Part shown: positions 45,349 through 56,226 of the stretch, piece after piece | Numbering within the stretch: the first letter of the stretch is position 1 | Layout: the number at the start of each line of letters is the position of its first letter | From: Streptomyces sp. R28 | GTDB lineage: Bacteria > Actinomycetota > Actinomycetes > Streptomycetales > Streptomycetaceae | Direction: 5' to 3' | Assembly (NCBI RefSeq): GCF_041052385.1 | Contig: NZ_CP163439.1 | Coordinates: 3,647,001 to 3,711,000 of the forward strand | DNA: 64,000 nt | The notes under the pieces: generated by a model | Database searches by the model: none | What the model was told of the DNA's origin: nothing | Seen by the model: the letters and a program-made list of their open reading frames with translations, nothing else | Program-made: the position numbers and the translations under genes

Positions 45349-46380
45349 TCATCTGCGCGGCTGGGCATCCAGCACCTGCTGCAACGCCTCGAACTCCTCG
45401 ACGCACTTGCCGGAGCCGAGCGCAACGCTGTCCAGCGGGTCCTCGGCGATGTGGATCGGCATGCCGGTCTCGCGGCGCAGGCGCTCGTCGAGGCCGCGCA
45501 GCAGGGCGCCGCCGCCGGTCAGAACGATTCCTCGGTCCATGATGTCGCCGGACAGCTCCGGCGGGCACTTGTCGAGGGTCGTCTTCACCGCGTCGACGAT
45601 CGCGTTGACCGGCTCCTCGATGGCCTTGCGCACTTCGGCCGCGGAGATGACGACGGTCTTCGGCAGCCCGGAGACCAGGTCCCGGCCGCGGATTTCGGTG
45701 TGCTCGTCAGCGTCGAGGTCGTACGCCGAACCGATCGTGATCTTGATCTGCTCGGCCGTGCGCTCACCCAGCAGAAGGGAGTACTCCTTCTTGATGTGCT
45801 GGATGATCGCGTTGTCCAGCTCGTCGCCCGCGACGCGGATGGACTGGGCGGTGACGATGCCGCCGAGGGAGATGACCGCGACCTCCGTGGTGCCGCCGCC
45901 GATGTCGACCACCATGTTGCCCGTGGCCTCGTGGACCGGCAGGCCGGAGCCGATGGCCGCGGCCATGGGCTCCTCGATGATGTGCACCTGGCGGGCGCCG
46001 GCCTGGGACGACGCCTCGATGACGGCGCGGCGCTCGACGCCCGTGATGCCCGAGGGCACACAGACGACGACCCGCGGACGAGCCAGATACCGCCGCTTGT
46101 GGATCTTCAGGATGAAGTAGCGGAGCATCCGCTCGGTGATCTCGAAGTCGGCGATCACGCCGTCCTTCAACGGACGTACGGCAACGATGTTGCCGGGCGT
46201 GCGCCCGATCATCTTCTTCGCTTCGGCACCGACCGCGAGGATGCCACCGGTGTTGGTGTTGATCGCGACGACGGACGGCTCGTTGAGTACGATCCCGCGA
46301 CCCCTGACGTACACCAGCGTGTTGGCGGTCCCGAGGTCGACAGCCATGTCACGGCCGATGAACGACATTGAGTTCCCCAT
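45349..46380 (-). CDS. mreB: Actin-like rod/spore-wall protein MreB
   Basis: 343 residues from the ATG at 46380. An ATG four codons later ([20 protein letters not shown]), with GGGGAA before it, is an alternative. The actin-fold phosphate loops are intact: DLGTANT near the start, [20 protein letters not shown], and [15 protein letters not shown]. MreB forms membrane-associated filaments. In Streptomyces it is needed for proper spore walls rather than for growth of vegetative hyphae. It is first in transcription order of the mreBCD-pbp2-rodA cluster, with a 256-base upstream gap for promoters. Confidence 0.97.
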   Translation of the reverse strand: MGNSMSFIGRDMAVDLGTANTLVYVRGRGIVLNEPSVVAINTNTGGILAVGAEAKKMIGRTPGNIVAVRPLKDGVIADFEITERMLRYFILKIHKRRYLARPRVVVCVPSGITGVERRAVIEASSQAGARQVHIIEEPMAAAIGSGLPVHEATGNMVVDIGGGTTEVAVISLGGIVTAQSIRVAGDELDNAIIQHIKKEYSLLLGERTAEQIKITIGSAYDLDADEHTEIRGRDLVSGLPKTVVISAAEVRKAIEEPVNAIVDAVKTTLDKCPPELSGDIMDRGIVLTGGGALLRGLDERLRRETGMPIHIAEDPLDSVALGSGKCVEEFEALQQVLDAQPRR

Positions 46381-46636
46381 CAGGATTCGTCTGGCCTTCC
46401 TGGGAGCTTTTGATGGCTTTTCAGGTCGGCGAAGTGGGTGCTGTGACGTGAAGGCTTCCATCGTAGACGCGCCTTCGCGAACACTGCGGGAGGGTCTTCG
46501 CCATTGTCATCAGATGGCGAGTCGCCCCGCTTGTGGAGACGGGCCATCGGGGGCACTCGTTCCCTCGATCGCCGCGCATATGCACTCGGGTGTGGAGACT
46601 TGTCCCCACACCCTTTTGGTTCAACCGCCGCAGGCG

Positions 46637-47050
46637 CTACGCGCGGCCCGGAAAGAAGATCTTCACCTCGCGCTCGGCGGACTCCTCGGAGTCGGACGCG
46701 TGGATGAGGTTCTCGCGGACGATCACACCGTAGTCACCGCGGATGGAGCCCGGCGCGGCGGCGATCGGGTCGGTCGGGCCGGCGAGCTGACGCAGCCCCT
46801 CGATGACCCGCTCGCCCTCGACGATCAGCGCGACGACCGGGCCCGAGGCCATGAACTCCACCAGCGGCTCGTAGAAGGGCTTGCCCTTGTGCTCGCCGTA
46901 GTGCTGCTCCAGCGTCTCCTGGTCCAGCGTGCGCAGCTCCAGCGCGGTGATCTGCCAGCCGGCCTTGCGCTCGATACGGCTGATGATCTCGCCGGTCAGG
47001 CCTCGACGGACGGCGTCGGGCTTGAGGAGGACGAGGGTGCGCTGGGTCAC
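46637..47050 (-). CDS. ndk: Nucleoside diphosphate kinase
   Basis: 137 residues from a GTG with AAGGAG upstream. Ndk transfers the gamma-phosphate from ATP to other nucleoside diphosphates in the cytoplasm. Signatures: RTLVLLKPDAVRRGLTGEII, YGEHKGKPFYEPLVEFM, RGDYGVIVRENLIHASDSEE. The usual active-site NLIHASD histidine is present (about H117). It lies between the DUF4233 gene and mreB; the 256-base gap below holds mreB control sequences. Confidence 0.97.
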   Translation of the reverse strand: MTQRTLVLLKPDAVRRGLTGEIISRIERKAGWQITALELRTLDQETLEQHYGEHKGKPFYEPLVEFMASGPVVALIVEGERVIEGLRQLAGPTDPIAAAPGSIRGDYGVIVRENLIHASDSEESAEREVKIFFPGRA

Positions 47051-47136
47051 GGAAGGGCTCCTTCTTACTGCCGGGGTGCGGTGGGATGAGGTTACAGGGC
47101 GTGTCCAGGAGCTTGTTACGCAGTGTCAGCTTGCAC

Positions 47137-47493
47137 TCAGGCGCCGGAAGGGCTGCTTTCGCCGGCCTGCGCCGCGAATCTCGCCTTCGCCTCGTCGACC
47201 TTCTTGCCGAAGTGGACCGACGCCCACCACAGCGCCGCGAAGATCACGCCCAGGAAGAACATCGTCGGGACGATGAAGCCGGAGGCGATCAGCGCGATCT
47301 GCAGGGCCCAGCCGAGGGCCACGCCGCCGGGGCGGGTCACCAGACCGCACAGCAACACGCACAGGAACATCGCGATGCCGCTGACCGTCCACACCGTCGA
47401 CATGGACAGGTCGGGATCCTTCATGGCGACCAGACCGGCGAAGCCGATGACGAAAAACTCGCCGATCAGGGTCGAGGAACAGAGCGTACGCAT
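47137..47493 (-). CDS. DUF4233 membrane protein
   Basis: 118 residues with four hydrophobic helices (about 8-22, 32-50, 58-75, 78-92): LIGEFFVIGFAGLVAMKD, WTVSGIAMFLCVLLCGLV, ALQIALIASGFIVPTMFFLGVIFAALWWASVHFGKKV. I recognise the DUF4233 family, which is regularly encoded just after folC in actinobacteria. Its role is unknown. The ATG lies 9 bases beyond the folC stop, with GGAAG between them, so the two are co-translated. Confidence 0.88.
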   Translation of the reverse strand: MRTLCSSTLIGEFFVIGFAGLVAMKDPDLSMSTVWTVSGIAMFLCVLLCGLVTRPGGVALGWALQIALIASGFIVPTMFFLGVIFAALWWASVHFGKKVDEAKARFAAQAGESSPSGA

Positions 47494-47502
47494 CTTCCGG
47501 AC

Positions 47503-49005
47503 TCAGCCCTTCCCGAGCAGCAGCCGGGCTTCGCCGACCGTGATGACGGACCCGGTGACCAGCACACCGCCGCCCGCGAACTCGCCCTCTTCCTCGGCCA
47601 GCGTGATCGCGGCCTCCAGGGCGTCCGGCAACCGCGGCTCGACCTGCACGCGCTCGTCACCGAAGATCTCGACGGCGATGGCGGCGAGTTCGTCGGCGTC
47701 CATGGCGCGGTGCGAGGAGTTCTGCGTGACGACGATCTCGGCGAAGATCGGCTCGAAGGCCTCCAACAGCCCGCGCACGTTCTTGTCGCCGCTCGCGCCC
47801 ACGACGCCGATCAGCCGGCTGAAGTCGAAGGCCTCCCCGATCGCCTCGGCGGTGACCCGCGCGCCGGCCGGGTTGTGGGCCGCGTCCAGCACGACGGTCG
47901 GCGACCGCCGTACGACCTCCATCCGCCCCGGCGAGGCGACGGCGGCGAACGCCTTGCGGACGGTGTCGATGTCGAGCGGCTCGGCCCGCACGGCGCCGAC
48001 GCCGAAGAACGCCTCCACGGCGGCGAGGGCGACGGCGGCGTTGTGCGCCTGGTGCGCGCCGTGCAACGGCAGATACACCTCGGTGTACTCACCGCCCAGC
48101 CCGCGCAGGGTCGCCAGCTGCCCGCCGACGGCGACCTGCCGCGACACGACCCCGAACTCGAGTCCCTCGCGGGCCACGGTCGCGTCGACCTCGACGGCCT
48201 TCTTCAGCAGCACCTGTGCCGCGTCCACCGGCTGCTGGGCCATGATCACGGTGGCGTCCTGCTTGATGATGCCGGCCTTCTCGCCGGCGATCTCGCCCGG
48301 AGTGGTGCCGAGGCGGTCGGTGTGGTCGAGGTCTATGGGCGTCACGACGGCGACATCACCGTCGATGACGTTCGTGGCGTCCCAAGAACCGCCCATCCCC
48401 ACTTCCACGACGGCGACATCGACGGGCGCGTCGGCGAAGGCGGCGTACGCCATGCCCGTGAGCACCTCGAAGAAGGACAGGCGGTACTCCTGCGAGGCGT
48501 CGACCATCTCGATGTACGGCTTGATGTCGTGGTACGTCTCGATGAAGCGCTCGGCGGAGATCGCGGCGCCGTCGAGGCTGATCCGCTCGGTGATCGACTG
48601 GACGTGCGGCGAGGTGTAACGGCCGGTGCGCAGCTCGAAGGCGCCGAGGAGGGCCTCGATCATGCGGGCGGTCGTCGTCTTGCCGTTGGTGCCGGTGATG
48701 TGGATCGAGGGGTACGACCGCTGCGGCTCGCCCAGTACGTCCATGAGCGCGGCGATCCGCGCGACGGACGGCTCCAGCTTGGTCTCGCCCCAGCGCGTCG
48801 CGAGCTCCGCCTCGACCTCGCGCAGGGCCTTGTCGACCTCGGGGTCCTCGGGGCGCGCGGGCACGTCTGCGCTCGGGGCTCCGCCCTGGGTGCGCAGGGT
48901 TCGGCTGCCGGCCTCGATGACCGCGAGATCGGGGTCGCGGTCGGTTTCCGCCGCGATGATCTCTTCGAAGGGGTCGAGGGGGTCGGGCTCGTTCTGGTCG
49001 CTCAC
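47503..49005 (-). CDS. folC: Folylpolyglutamate synthase/dihydrofolate synthase
   Basis: 500 residues from a GTG; about 60 N-terminal residues are acidic and not conserved. FolC adds glutamate to dihydropteroate or folate using ATP. Mur-ligase-type motifs: P-loop SIHITGTNGKTTTARMIE, YTSPHVQSITERISLDG, VEVGMGGSWDATNVIDG, DLDHTDRLGTTPGEIAGEKAG and DAAHNPAGA. The DUF4233 gene and ndk follow on the same strand. valS lies upstream and is separated from it by a terminator. Confidence 0.95.
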   Translation of the reverse strand: MSDQNEPDPLDPFEEIIAAETDRDPDLAVIEAGSRTLRTQGGAPSADVPARPEDPEVDKALREVEAELATRWGETKLEPSVARIAALMDVLGEPQRSYPSIHITGTNGKTTTARMIEALLGAFELRTGRYTSPHVQSITERISLDGAAISAERFIETYHDIKPYIEMVDASQEYRLSFFEVLTGMAYAAFADAPVDVAVVEVGMGGSWDATNVIDGDVAVVTPIDLDHTDRLGTTPGEIAGEKAGIIKQDATVIMAQQPVDAAQVLLKKAVEVDATVAREGLEFGVVSRQVAVGGQLATLRGLGGEYTEVYLPLHGAHQAHNAAVALAAVEAFFGVGAVRAEPLDIDTVRKAFAAVASPGRMEVVRRSPTVVLDAAHNPAGARVTAEAIGEAFDFSRLIGVVGASGDKNVRGLLEAFEPIFAEIVVTQNSSHRAMDADELAAIAVEIFGDERVQVEPRLPDALEAAITLAEEEGEFAGGGVLVTGSVITVGEARLLLGKG

Positions 49006-49151
49006 GGGGCCAGTCTACGGAGGGCGACTGACAGTGCGCCCACGGAGTGGGGTGCGTCGTGTTGCCCGGCGGCTGCGGGTGCGTTGCGGCGGTCGCGCCC
49101 ACGCGGCTGAGCCGCACATCGACACGGCCCCGCACCCCGAGGAGGGTCGGC

Positions 49152-49191
49152 GAAGGCCCCCGGAATCCGCCAAGAAGCTCCGGGGGCCTTC
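49152..49191 (-). terminator. valS terminator
   Basis: A perfect 13-base stem (GAAGGCCCCCGGA with TCCGGGGGCCTTC) around a 14-base loop, 16 bases after the valS stop. Confidence 0.85.
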
Positions 49192-49207
49192 ATCGCCGTA
49201 CGAACAC

Positions 49208-51859
49208 CTAGGCCTGCGGCAGGCGCTCCAGCTGTGCGGCAATCCGCGCGATGTCCTCGTCCGCCTTCGCCAGGCGGCCGCGGATCTTCTCCACGACGTT
49301 GTCGGGGGCCTTCGCGAGGAACGCCTCGTTGCCGAGCTTGGCCGTGGCCTGGGCCTTCTCCTTCTCGGCGGCGGCGAGGTCCTTGGCCAGGCGCTTGCGC
49401 TCGGCCGCGACGTCGATCACGCCCGAGAGGTCCAGCGCGACCTCCGCGCCCGCCACCGGCAGCGTCGCCGTGGCCGCGAAGGCCTCGCCCTCCGGCTGCA
49501 GGCGCAGCAGCTGGCGGATGGCCGGCTCGTGCGGGGCGAGCGCCGTGCCGTCCAGGGTCAGGCGGGCCGGGACGCGCTGGCCCGGCTGCAGGCCCTGGTC
49601 GGCGCGGAAGCGGCGGACCTCGGTGATGACCTGCTGCAGAACGGCGATCTCCTGCTCGGCCGCCGCGTCCCGGAAGCCACCCGGTGCGTCAGCACCAGGA
49701 ACAGACACAGCCTTCGGCCACTCGGCGATCACGACCGACTCGCCGCCCGTGAGGGTGGTCCACAGGGTCTCCGTGACGAACGGGACCACCGGGTGCAGCA
49801 GCTTGAGAGTGACGTCGAGGACCTCACCCAGGACGCGCTTGCTGACCTCGGCCGCCTCGCCGCCCGCCTGGAACGTCGTCTTGGACAGCTCGACGTACCA
49901 GTCGAAGACCTCGTCCCAGGCGAAGTGGAAGAGCGCGTCGGACAGCTTGGCGAACTGGAAGTCGTCGTAGAACGCGTCGACTTCGGCCACCACCGAGTTC
50001 AGCCTCGACAGAATCCAGCGGTCCGTCGACGACATCGCCGACGGCTCCGGCAGGGGCCCGTCCACCGTCGCGCCGTTCATCAGCGCGAAGCGGGTCGCGT
50101 TCCAGATCTTGTTGGCGAAGTTCCGGGAACCCTGGACCCAGTCCTCGCCGATCGGGACGTCGACGCCGGGGTTCGCGCCACGGGCAAGGGTGAACCTCAG
50201 CGCATCGCTGCCGTACTTGTCCATCCAGTCCAGCGGGTTGACCGCGTTGCCGAAGGACTTCGACATCTTCTTGCCGAACTGGTCACGGACCATGCCGTGC
50301 AGGGCGATGGTGTGGAACGGCGGGGTGCCGTCCATCGCGTACAGGCCGAACATCATCATCCGGGCGACCCAGAAGAAGAGGATGTCGTAGCCGGTGACCA
50401 GGACGGAGTTCGGGTAGAACTTCGCGAGCGACTCGGTCTGTTCGGGCCAGCCGAGGGTCGAGAAGGGCCAGAGGCCGGAGGAGAACCAGGTGTCGAGGAC
50501 GTCGGTGTCCTGACGCCAGCCCTCACCGCTCGGCGGCTCCTCGTCGGGGCCGACGCAGACGACCTCACCCTCCGGGCCGTACCAGACCGGAATGCGGTGA
50601 CCCCACCACAACTGCCGCGAAATACACCAGTCGTGGAGGTTGTCGACCCAGTCGAAGTACCGCTTCTCCATCTCCTGCGGATGGATCTTGACCTTGCCGT
50701 CACGGACCGCGTCACCGGCGGCCTTCGCGAGCGGGCCGACCTTGACCCACCACTGCATGGACAGGCGCGGCTCGATGGTGGTCTTGCAGCGCGAGCAGTG
50801 GCCGACCGAGTGGACGTACGGCCGCTTCTCGGCGACGATCCGGCCCTCGGCGCGCAGCGCGGCGACGATGGCCGACCGGGCCTCGAGGCGGTCCAGGCCC
50901 TGGAAGGGACCGTGCGCCGTGATGACCGCGTGCTCGTCCATGACGGTGAGGGACGGCAGGCCGTGCCGCTGGCCGATCTCGAAGTCGTTCGGGTCGTGGG
51001 CCGGGGTGACCTTGACGGCGCCGGTGCCGAACTCGGGGTCGACGTGCTCGTCGGCGACGACGGGGATACGGCGGCCGGTGAGCGGCAGCTCGATGTCACG
51101 GCCGACGAGATGACGGTACCGATCGTCCTCCGGGTGGACGGCGATGGCGGTGTCGCCGAGCATCGTCTCCGCGCGGGTCGTCGCCACGACGATGGAGTCG
51201 TCGCCCTCGCCGTAGCGGATGGAGACGAGTTCGCCGTCGTCGTCCTGGTACTCCACCTCGATGTCCGAGATGGCGGTCAGGCAACGCGGGCACCAGTTGA
51301 TGATGCGCTCGGCGCGGTAGATCAGCTCGTCGTCGTAGAGCCGCTTGAAGATGGTCTGGACGGCCTGGGACAGCCCCTCGTCCATGGTGAAGCGCTCGCG
51401 CGACCACGCGACGCCGTCACCGAGGCGGCGCATCTGTCCGCTGATCTGCCCGCCGGACTCGGCCTTCCACTGCCAGACCCGCTCGACGAAGGCCTCACGG
51501 CCCAGGTCGTGCCGGGACTTGCCCTCCTTGCCGAGCTCGCGCTCGACGACGTTCTGCGTGGCGATACCGGCGTGGTCCATGCCGGGCTGCCACAGCGTCT
51601 CGTAACCCTGCATGCGCTTACGGCGGGTGAGGGCGTCGATGAGGGTGTGCTCGAAGGCGTGCCCGAGGTGCAGGCTGCCCGTGACGTTCGGCGGCGGGAT
51701 GACGATGGTGTACGGCGGCTTCTCGCTCTTCGCGTCCGCCTCGAAGTAACCCCGCTCTACCCAGCGCTCGTACAGCGGCCCCTCTACATCGGCCGGCGCG
51801 TACTGGGTCGGCAGTTCGGTGTCGGGCGCTGGTGGCTGCTGCTGAGCGTTCTCGGTCAC
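49208..51859 (-). CDS. valS: Valyl-tRNA synthetase
   Basis: 883 residues from a GTG. A class I synthetase that charges tRNA-Val and edits threonine. HIGH signature in [20 protein letters not shown] (about 50-65), tRNA-interacting [10 protein letters not shown], the CP1 editing domain ([18 protein letters not shown]), zinc-site-like [10 protein letters not shown], the catalytic-domain [15 protein letters not shown], and KKMSKSFGN in the signature loop. A C-terminal coiled coil ([24 protein letters not shown]) binds tRNA. No T-box leader is present: only 136 bases separate it from the divergent gene. Confidence 0.97.
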   Translation of the reverse strand: MTENAQQQPPAPDTELPTQYAPADVEGPLYERWVERGYFEADAKSEKPPYTIVIPPPNVTGSLHLGHAFEHTLIDALTRRKRMQGYETLWQPGMDHAGIATQNVVERELGKEGKSRHDLGREAFVERVWQWKAESGGQISGQMRRLGDGVAWSRERFTMDEGLSQAVQTIFKRLYDDELIYRAERIINWCPRCLTAISDIEVEYQDDDGELVSIRYGEGDDSIVVATTRAETMLGDTAIAVHPEDDRYRHLVGRDIELPLTGRRIPVVADEHVDPEFGTGAVKVTPAHDPNDFEIGQRHGLPSLTVMDEHAVITAHGPFQGLDRLEARSAIVAALRAEGRIVAEKRPYVHSVGHCSRCKTTIEPRLSMQWWVKVGPLAKAAGDAVRDGKVKIHPQEMEKRYFDWVDNLHDWCISRQLWWGHRIPVWYGPEGEVVCVGPDEEPPSGEGWRQDTDVLDTWFSSGLWPFSTLGWPEQTESLAKFYPNSVLVTGYDILFFWVARMMMFGLYAMDGTPPFHTIALHGMVRDQFGKKMSKSFGNAVNPLDWMDKYGSDALRFTLARGANPGVDVPIGEDWVQGSRNFANKIWNATRFALMNGATVDGPLPEPSAMSSTDRWILSRLNSVVAEVDAFYDDFQFAKLSDALFHFAWDEVFDWYVELSKTTFQAGGEAAEVSKRVLGEVLDVTLKLLHPVVPFVTETLWTTLTGGESVVIAEWPKAVSVPGADAPGGFRDAAAEQEIAVLQQVITEVRRFRADQGLQPGQRVPARLTLDGTALAPHEPAIRQLLRLQPEGEAFAATATLPVAGAEVALDLSGVIDVAAERKRLAKDLAAAEKEKAQATAKLGNEAFLAKAPDNVVEKIRGRLAKADEDIARIAAQLERLPQA

Positions 51860-51995
51860 CCGCTCAGTTTAGGGGTGTCCCCGGCGTGTCCCGAAACGCG
51901 TTTGTTCTGTAACGGTGGGCACCCCGATGCCATGCGTGCACTGTGATTGCGCCAGGATGTCGTGAACGCATAAGCATCTGGAGGGGAACCCAGAA

Positions 51996-52964
51996 ATGAG
52001 CTACAACCAGCCGGGCCCGTACGGCGGGCAGCCCCAGCAGCCCGGCCCGTACGGCCAGCCAGGTCCGTACGGCCAGCAGCCCCAGGCGCCCCAGCCCGGC
52101 TACGGCTACCCCCAGCAGGCCCCTCCGGCCCAGCCCCAGCCCGGTTACGGCTATCCGCAGCAGCCCCCCGGCGTCCCGCCGCAGCAGCCGAACCCGTACG
52201 GCCAGCAGCCTCCCTACGGCCAGGCGCCGTACGGGATGCCGCAGCCGCCGGCGCCGGGTGGCGGGAACAAGAAGACCGGCCTGATCATCGGCGCGGTGGC
52301 CGTCGTGGCCGCGATCGGCGTGGGGGCGTACTTCGTGCTCGGCGGCGGAGGTGGCGCCGGCGCGGGCAACCTCGAGGACGACGGGGCGCACAAGCTGGCG
52401 ACTCCGGAGAAGCTGCTCAGCGAGTACACACGGGCCACCAAGGAAGGCCAGGCGTCCGGCGGCGACGACCCGGTGTCGGAACTGGAGAAGAGCGGCATCA
52501 AGAACGGCACGACCGTGCTCGGCGGCTACTCGACCGCTGACCTCTCCAACTACGACCCCAGCGACCCGAACAGCACCACGCCGGACCTGACCGAGCTGGC
52601 GACCGCCAAGGGCATCACGTTCGTGGGTGCCTACGGTGAGATCTCCGACCCGGAGAAGGCTCTGGACGCCTTCTTCGCGAGCATGAAGAAGTCGTCCGAG
52701 GAGAGCTCCTCCTCCAGCACTCCCAAGACCGAACTGGTCGGCGATCCGGAAGCAGCCGACATCGACGGCGCCGTCATGAAGTGCCAGGCCGCCAAGGGCC
52801 AGGACTTCATGACGAAGAAGGAGAAGACCAACTGGTTCTGTGTCTGGGCCGACTACAGCACCCTCACCATGGTGTCGCCGAACGATGCCACCACGGACAT
52901 CACCAAGGACGTGGCCATCGACATCACCTCGAAGGTGCGCCAGGAGATCCGCGTCAAGGCCTGA
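51996..52964 (+). CDS. Membrane-anchored protein with PGQY-rich N-terminus
   Basis: 322 residues from an ATG with GGAGGGG 9 bases upstream. The first 90 residues are low complexity (repeats of GPYGQQP and PGYGYPQQ), then comes one membrane helix at about 94-116 (TGLIIGAVAVVAAIGVGAYFVLG) and a soluble external domain with two cysteines (MKCQAAKGQ, NWFCVWADYST) that could form a disulfide. This layout is common in actinobacterial envelope proteins; the Pro/Gly/Gln tail probably lies in the cytoplasm. There is no catalytic motif. It is divergent from valS and convergent with clpX. Confidence 0.85.
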   Translation: MSYNQPGPYGGQPQQPGPYGQPGPYGQQPQAPQPGYGYPQQAPPAQPQPGYGYPQQPPGVPPQQPNPYGQQPPYGQAPYGMPQPPAPGGGNKKTGLIIGAVAVVAAIGVGAYFVLGGGGGAGAGNLEDDGAHKLATPEKLLSEYTRATKEGQASGGDDPVSELEKSGIKNGTTVLGGYSTADLSNYDPSDPNSTTPDLTELATAKGITFVGAYGEISDPEKALDAFFASMKKSSEESSSSSTPKTELVGDPEAADIDGAVMKCQAAKGQDFMTKKEKTNWFCVWADYSTLTMVSPNDATTDITKDVAIDITSKVRQEIRVKA

Positions 52965-52981
52965 CGCCGTACGCCTCAACC

Positions 52982-53019
52982 ACGAAGGGGCCCCGGTCGG
53001 TCGACCGGGGCCCCTTCGT
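52982..53019. terminator. Bidirectional terminator between convergent genes
   Basis: A perfect 17-base stem (ACGAAGGGGCCCCGGTC and its complement) around GGTC, placed 18 bases after one stop and 29 bases after the clpX stop on the other strand. Confidence 0.9.
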
Positions 53020-53047
53020 ACGTCTGCTCCGTACGTCCGCGGTGCGG

Positions 53048-54331
53048 CTACGCCGACTTCTGCTCGCCCGGTCCGCGGCGCGCCTCTCGCGGAATCAGCG
53101 TCGGGTTCACGTTCGAGTGAACGACGTCCGCCGTGATGACGACCCGGGCGACGTCCTTGCGGGACGGCACCTCGTACATCACCGACATCAGGACCTCCTC
53201 CATGATGGCGCGCAGGCCGCGCGCGCCGGTCTGGCGGAGGATTGCCTGGTCGGCGATGGCCTCCAGCGCCTCGCGCTCGAAGTCGAGCTCCACGCCGTCG
53301 AGTTCGAAGAGGCGCTGGTACTGCTTCACCAGCGCGTTACGCGGCTCGACGAGGATCTGGAGCAGGGCCTCGCGGTCGAGGTTGTGGACCGAGGTGATGA
53401 CGGGGAGGCGGCCGATGAACTCGGGGATCATGCCGAACTTGACCAGGTCCTCGGGCATGACGTCCTCGAACTGGTCCTTGGCCTCCAGCTCGCGCTTGGA
53501 GCGGATCGTCGCGCCGAAGCCGATGCCCTTGGCGCCCGCCCGGGACTCGATGAGCTTTTCCAGGCCCGCGAAGGCACCGCCCACGATGAACAGGACGTTC
53601 GTCGTGTCGATCTGGATGAACTCCTGGTGCGGGTGCTTGCGGCCGCCCTGGGGCGGGACCGAGGCCGTCGTGCCCTCCAGGATCTTCAGCAGGGCCTGCT
53701 GGACGCCCTCACCGCTGACGTCCCGCGTGATCGACGGATTCTCACTCTTCCGCGCGACCTTGTCGATCTCGTCGATGTAGATGATCCCGGTCTCGGCCTT
53801 CTTGACGTCGTAGTCGGCCGCCTGGATCAGCTTCAGCAGGATGTTCTCGACGTCCTCGCCGACGTAGCCCGCCTCCGTCAGCGCCGTCGCGTCGGCGATG
53901 GCGAACGGGACGTTCAGCATGCGCGCCAGGGTCTGCGCGAGCAGCGTCTTGCCGGAGCCCGTGGGGCCCAGCAGCAGGATGTTGGACTTCGCCAACTCGA
54001 TGGCGTCCTCGCGGCTTTGGCCGCCGCCGTTCTCGCCGGCCTGAACGCGCTTGTAGTGGTTGTAGACGGCGACGGAGAGGGCCTTCTTCGCCGCCTCCTG
54101 GCCGACCACGTACCCCTCGAGGAACTCGTAGATCTCGCGCGGCTTGGGCAGTTCCTCCCAGCGGACCTCACTGGTCTCCGCGAGTTCTTCCTCGATGATC
54201 TCGTTGCAGAGATCGATGCACTCGTCGCAGATGTACACACCAGGGCCTGCGATGAGCTTCTTGACCTGCTTCTGGCTCTTGCCGCAGAACGAGCACTTGA
54301 GCAGATCGCCGCCGTCACCGATGCGTGCCAC
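53048..54331 (-). CDS. clpX: ClpX ATPase, unfoldase of the ClpXP protease
   Basis: 427 residues from a GTG with AAGGGGAAG upstream. The zinc-binding domain has two CxxC pairs ([17 protein letters not shown]). AAA+ motifs: Walker [15 protein letters not shown], pore loop GYVGEDV, Walker [14 protein letters not shown], and sensor 2 [15 protein letters not shown]. ClpX recognises and unfolds tagged substrates and feeds them to ClpP. clpP2 and clpP1 lie upstream on the same strand, 179 bases away, so clpX may have its own promoter. Confidence 0.97.
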   Translation of the reverse strand: MARIGDGGDLLKCSFCGKSQKQVKKLIAGPGVYICDECIDLCNEIIEEELAETSEVRWEELPKPREIYEFLEGYVVGQEAAKKALSVAVYNHYKRVQAGENGGGQSREDAIELAKSNILLLGPTGSGKTLLAQTLARMLNVPFAIADATALTEAGYVGEDVENILLKLIQAADYDVKKAETGIIYIDEIDKVARKSENPSITRDVSGEGVQQALLKILEGTTASVPPQGGRKHPHQEFIQIDTTNVLFIVGGAFAGLEKLIESRAGAKGIGFGATIRSKRELEAKDQFEDVMPEDLVKFGMIPEFIGRLPVITSVHNLDREALLQILVEPRNALVKQYQRLFELDGVELDFEREALEAIADQAILRQTGARGLRAIMEEVLMSVMYEVPSRKDVARVVITADVVHSNVNPTLIPREARRGPGEQKSA

Positions 54332-54510
54332 GGTGTGCTTCCCCTTCGCCTGGGAGACGCCTGGACGTTTTCGAATCCAGCGGCTCCTGGTGCTGCCTTA
54401 TGTCGACGGTACCTTGCCTGGCCCCCCGTTCGGGCCCCCCTTGGCGCGGTTCACTTTGACGTGCACCGTCTCAAACCGTGCCAAGGGGCAGCAGACACTA
54501 CCCGTCCGCG

Positions 54511-55191
54511 TCAGCGAACGTCGGCGTTGTTCATCTTCCGGGTGGAGATGATCTGGTCGATCAGCCCGTACGACAGCGCGTCCTCGGCCGTGAGGATCTT
54601 GTCGCGCTCGATGTCCTCGCGGATCTTCTCGATCGGCGTGGTGGAGTGCTTGGCCAGCATCTCCTCCAGCTGCGCGCGCATCCGGAGGATCTCGTTGGCG
54701 GCGATCTCCAGGTCGGAGACCTGACCGCGGCCGGTCTCACTGTACGGCTGGTGGATCAGCACCCGCGCGTTGGGCAGCGCCATGCGCTTGCCGGGCGTGC
54801 CGGCGGCCAGCAGGATGGCGGCGGCGGAGGCCGCCTGGCCCATGCAGACCGTCTGGATGTCCGGCTTCACGAACTGCATCGTGTCGTAGATGGCCGTGAG
54901 CGCGGTGAAGGAGCCGCCCGGGCTGTTGATGTAGACCGAGATGTCCCGGTCGGGGTCCATCGACTCCAGGCACAGCAGCTGCGCCATGACGTCGTTGGCG
55001 GAGGCGTCGTCGATCTGCACGCCGAGGAAGATCACGCGCTCCTCGAAGAGCTTCGCGTACGGGTCGTACTCGCGAATGCCCTGCGAGGTGCGCTCGACGA
55101 AGCGCGGGATGACGTACCGGGACTCGGCCACGGGGCCCGCGTACTCGGCGCGTGTGCGGTCGTACAGGCCGTTGCCGGGGAAGTCGTTCAC
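54511..55191 (-). CDS. clpP2: ATP-dependent Clp protease proteolytic subunit ClpP2
   Basis: 226 residues from a GTG with AGGAGA 6 bases upstream. Serine-protease triad context is present: the Ser of [15 protein letters not shown], the His of [15 protein letters not shown], and a downstream Asp (YGLIDQIIS). [20 protein letters not shown] is the family core. The N-terminus of about 30 residues before [10 protein letters not shown] is extended. Actinobacterial ClpP1 and ClpP2 form a mixed tetradecamer. It begins 50 bases downstream of the clpP1 stop on the same strand, so both are in one operon. Confidence 0.96.
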   Translation of the reverse strand: MNDFPGNGLYDRTRAEYAGPVAESRYVIPRFVERTSQGIREYDPYAKLFEERVIFLGVQIDDASANDVMAQLLCLESMDPDRDISVYINSPGGSFTALTAIYDTMQFVKPDIQTVCMGQAASAAAILLAAGTPGKRMALPNARVLIHQPYSETGRGQVSDLEIAANEILRMRAQLEEMLAKHSTTPIEKIREDIERDKILTAEDALSYGLIDQIISTRKMNNADVR

Positions 55192-55241
55192 TATCTGTCT
55201 CCTAGGGGCTGAGGCGGTCGACTGGGGGCTGTCCTGGGGCC

Positions 55242-55859
55242 TCAGGCCCCGGTGCCGCCGCCGCCCGGCATACCGGCGGCCGTGGGAATCACGTCGTCGA
55301 TGAGGCCGTACTCCTTGGCCTCGAGGGCGTCGAACCAGCGGTCGCGGTCCGAGTCCCGGGTGATCTGCTCGATCGTCTGACCGGTGTGCTGCGACGTGAG
55401 CTCGGCCATGCGCTTCTTGGTGTGCAGCAGCCGCTCGGCGTGGATCTTGATGTCGGAGGCCGAGCCGGCCAGACCCGCGGAGGGCTGGTGGATCAGGATC
55501 TCGGCGTTCGGCAGCGCGAAGCGCTTGCCGGGGGTGCCCGCGCTGAGCAGGAACTGGCCCATCGAGGCGGCGAGGCCCATGGCGATGGTCACCACGTCGT
55601 TCTTGATGAACTGCATGGTGTCGTAGATCGCCATGCCGGCCGTGATCGAGCCGCCGGGGCTGTTGATGTAGAGGTAGATGTCCTTGTCCGGGTCAGCGGC
55701 AAGGAGCAGCAGCTGTGCGGTGATCTTGTTCGCGATGTCGTCGTCGACCGGCTGGCCGAGGAAGATGATCCGCTCGTTGAGCAGCCGGTTGTAGACCTGG
55801 TCGCCGAGGCCACCACCGATGGAAGGCTCGCCGGCGGCGGAGGGCATCAGATTCGTCAC
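55242..55859 (-). CDS. clpP1: ATP-dependent Clp protease proteolytic subunit ClpP1
   Basis: 205 residues from the GTG at 55859 ([17 protein letters not shown]), which has AGGTGG 5 bases upstream. An in-frame ATG at 55943 would give a longer form. Catalytic Ser lies in [15 protein letters not shown], His in [14 protein letters not shown], Asp downstream in [29 protein letters not shown] is the family core. It is first in the clpP1-clpP2 operon. A ClgR-like operator lies about 130 bases upstream of the start, in line with the known ClgR control of clpP1P2 in Streptomyces. Confidence 0.96.
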   Translation of the reverse strand: MTNLMPSAAGEPSIGGGLGDQVYNRLLNERIIFLGQPVDDDIANKITAQLLLLAADPDKDIYLYINSPGGSITAGMAIYDTMQFIKNDVVTIAMGLAASMGQFLLSAGTPGKRFALPNAEILIHQPSAGLAGSASDIKIHAERLLHTKKRMAELTSQHTGQTIEQITRDSDRDRWFDALEAKEYGLIDDVIPTAAGMPGGGGTGA

Positions 55860-55989
55860 GTATCCACCTGCTCGTCTTACGACGGCGCCGGGCCGTCTTA
55901 CGTCTTCTGTGGGCAACGGGGGCTCCCCTGCCCTCATATTCATGGACCCTAACGCGCAGGCCGGGCAGTGCCATCCCGGTTCCGTGAGT

Positions 55990-56003
55990 GTTCGCCGGGG
56001 GCG
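55990..56003. promoter_or_regulatory. Candidate ClgR operator upstream of clpP1
   Basis: GTTCGCCGGGGGCG fits the GTTCGC-pyrimidine-spacer-GCG half-sites that I recall for ClgR, the activator of clp and lon genes in actinobacteria. Its central base departs from the consensus A. The distance to clpP1 suits an activator site. Confidence 0.5.
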
Positions 56004-56164
56004 TAGCGCGGCGGCTTCGCCGAGTGGGCCGGGATTCTCGCCGCAGCTTCGCCGGGCAGGGGGCGGCCGCGGCTCGATCGTGGCTGGTCGCGCCCGCGCG
56101 GCGGGCCTCAGATCGATACGGCCCCCGCGCACCCGGAGGGGCGCCGCACTCAGCCGGTACGACA

Positions 56165-56201
56165 GAAGGGCCCCGGGGATGGTGCATCCCCAGGGCCCTT
56201 C
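56165..56201 (-). terminator. tig terminator
   Basis: GAAGGGCCC pairs with GGGCCCTTC, one mismatch follows, then GGGGAT pairs with ATCCCC around a GGTGC loop, 25 bases after the trigger factor stop. Confidence 0.85.
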
Positions 56202-56226
56202 CTACGAGCTGCAAGGCGCCGTGGGC

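Noticed and set aside
49234..51946. 1106-residue plus-strand frame opposite valS
   Set aside because: It is the antisense shadow of valS; the synthetase motifs are all on the minus strand.
51860..51995. T-box leader for valS
   Set aside because: The gap is only 136 bases and is shared with a divergent gene; no specifier or antiterminator pairing is visible.
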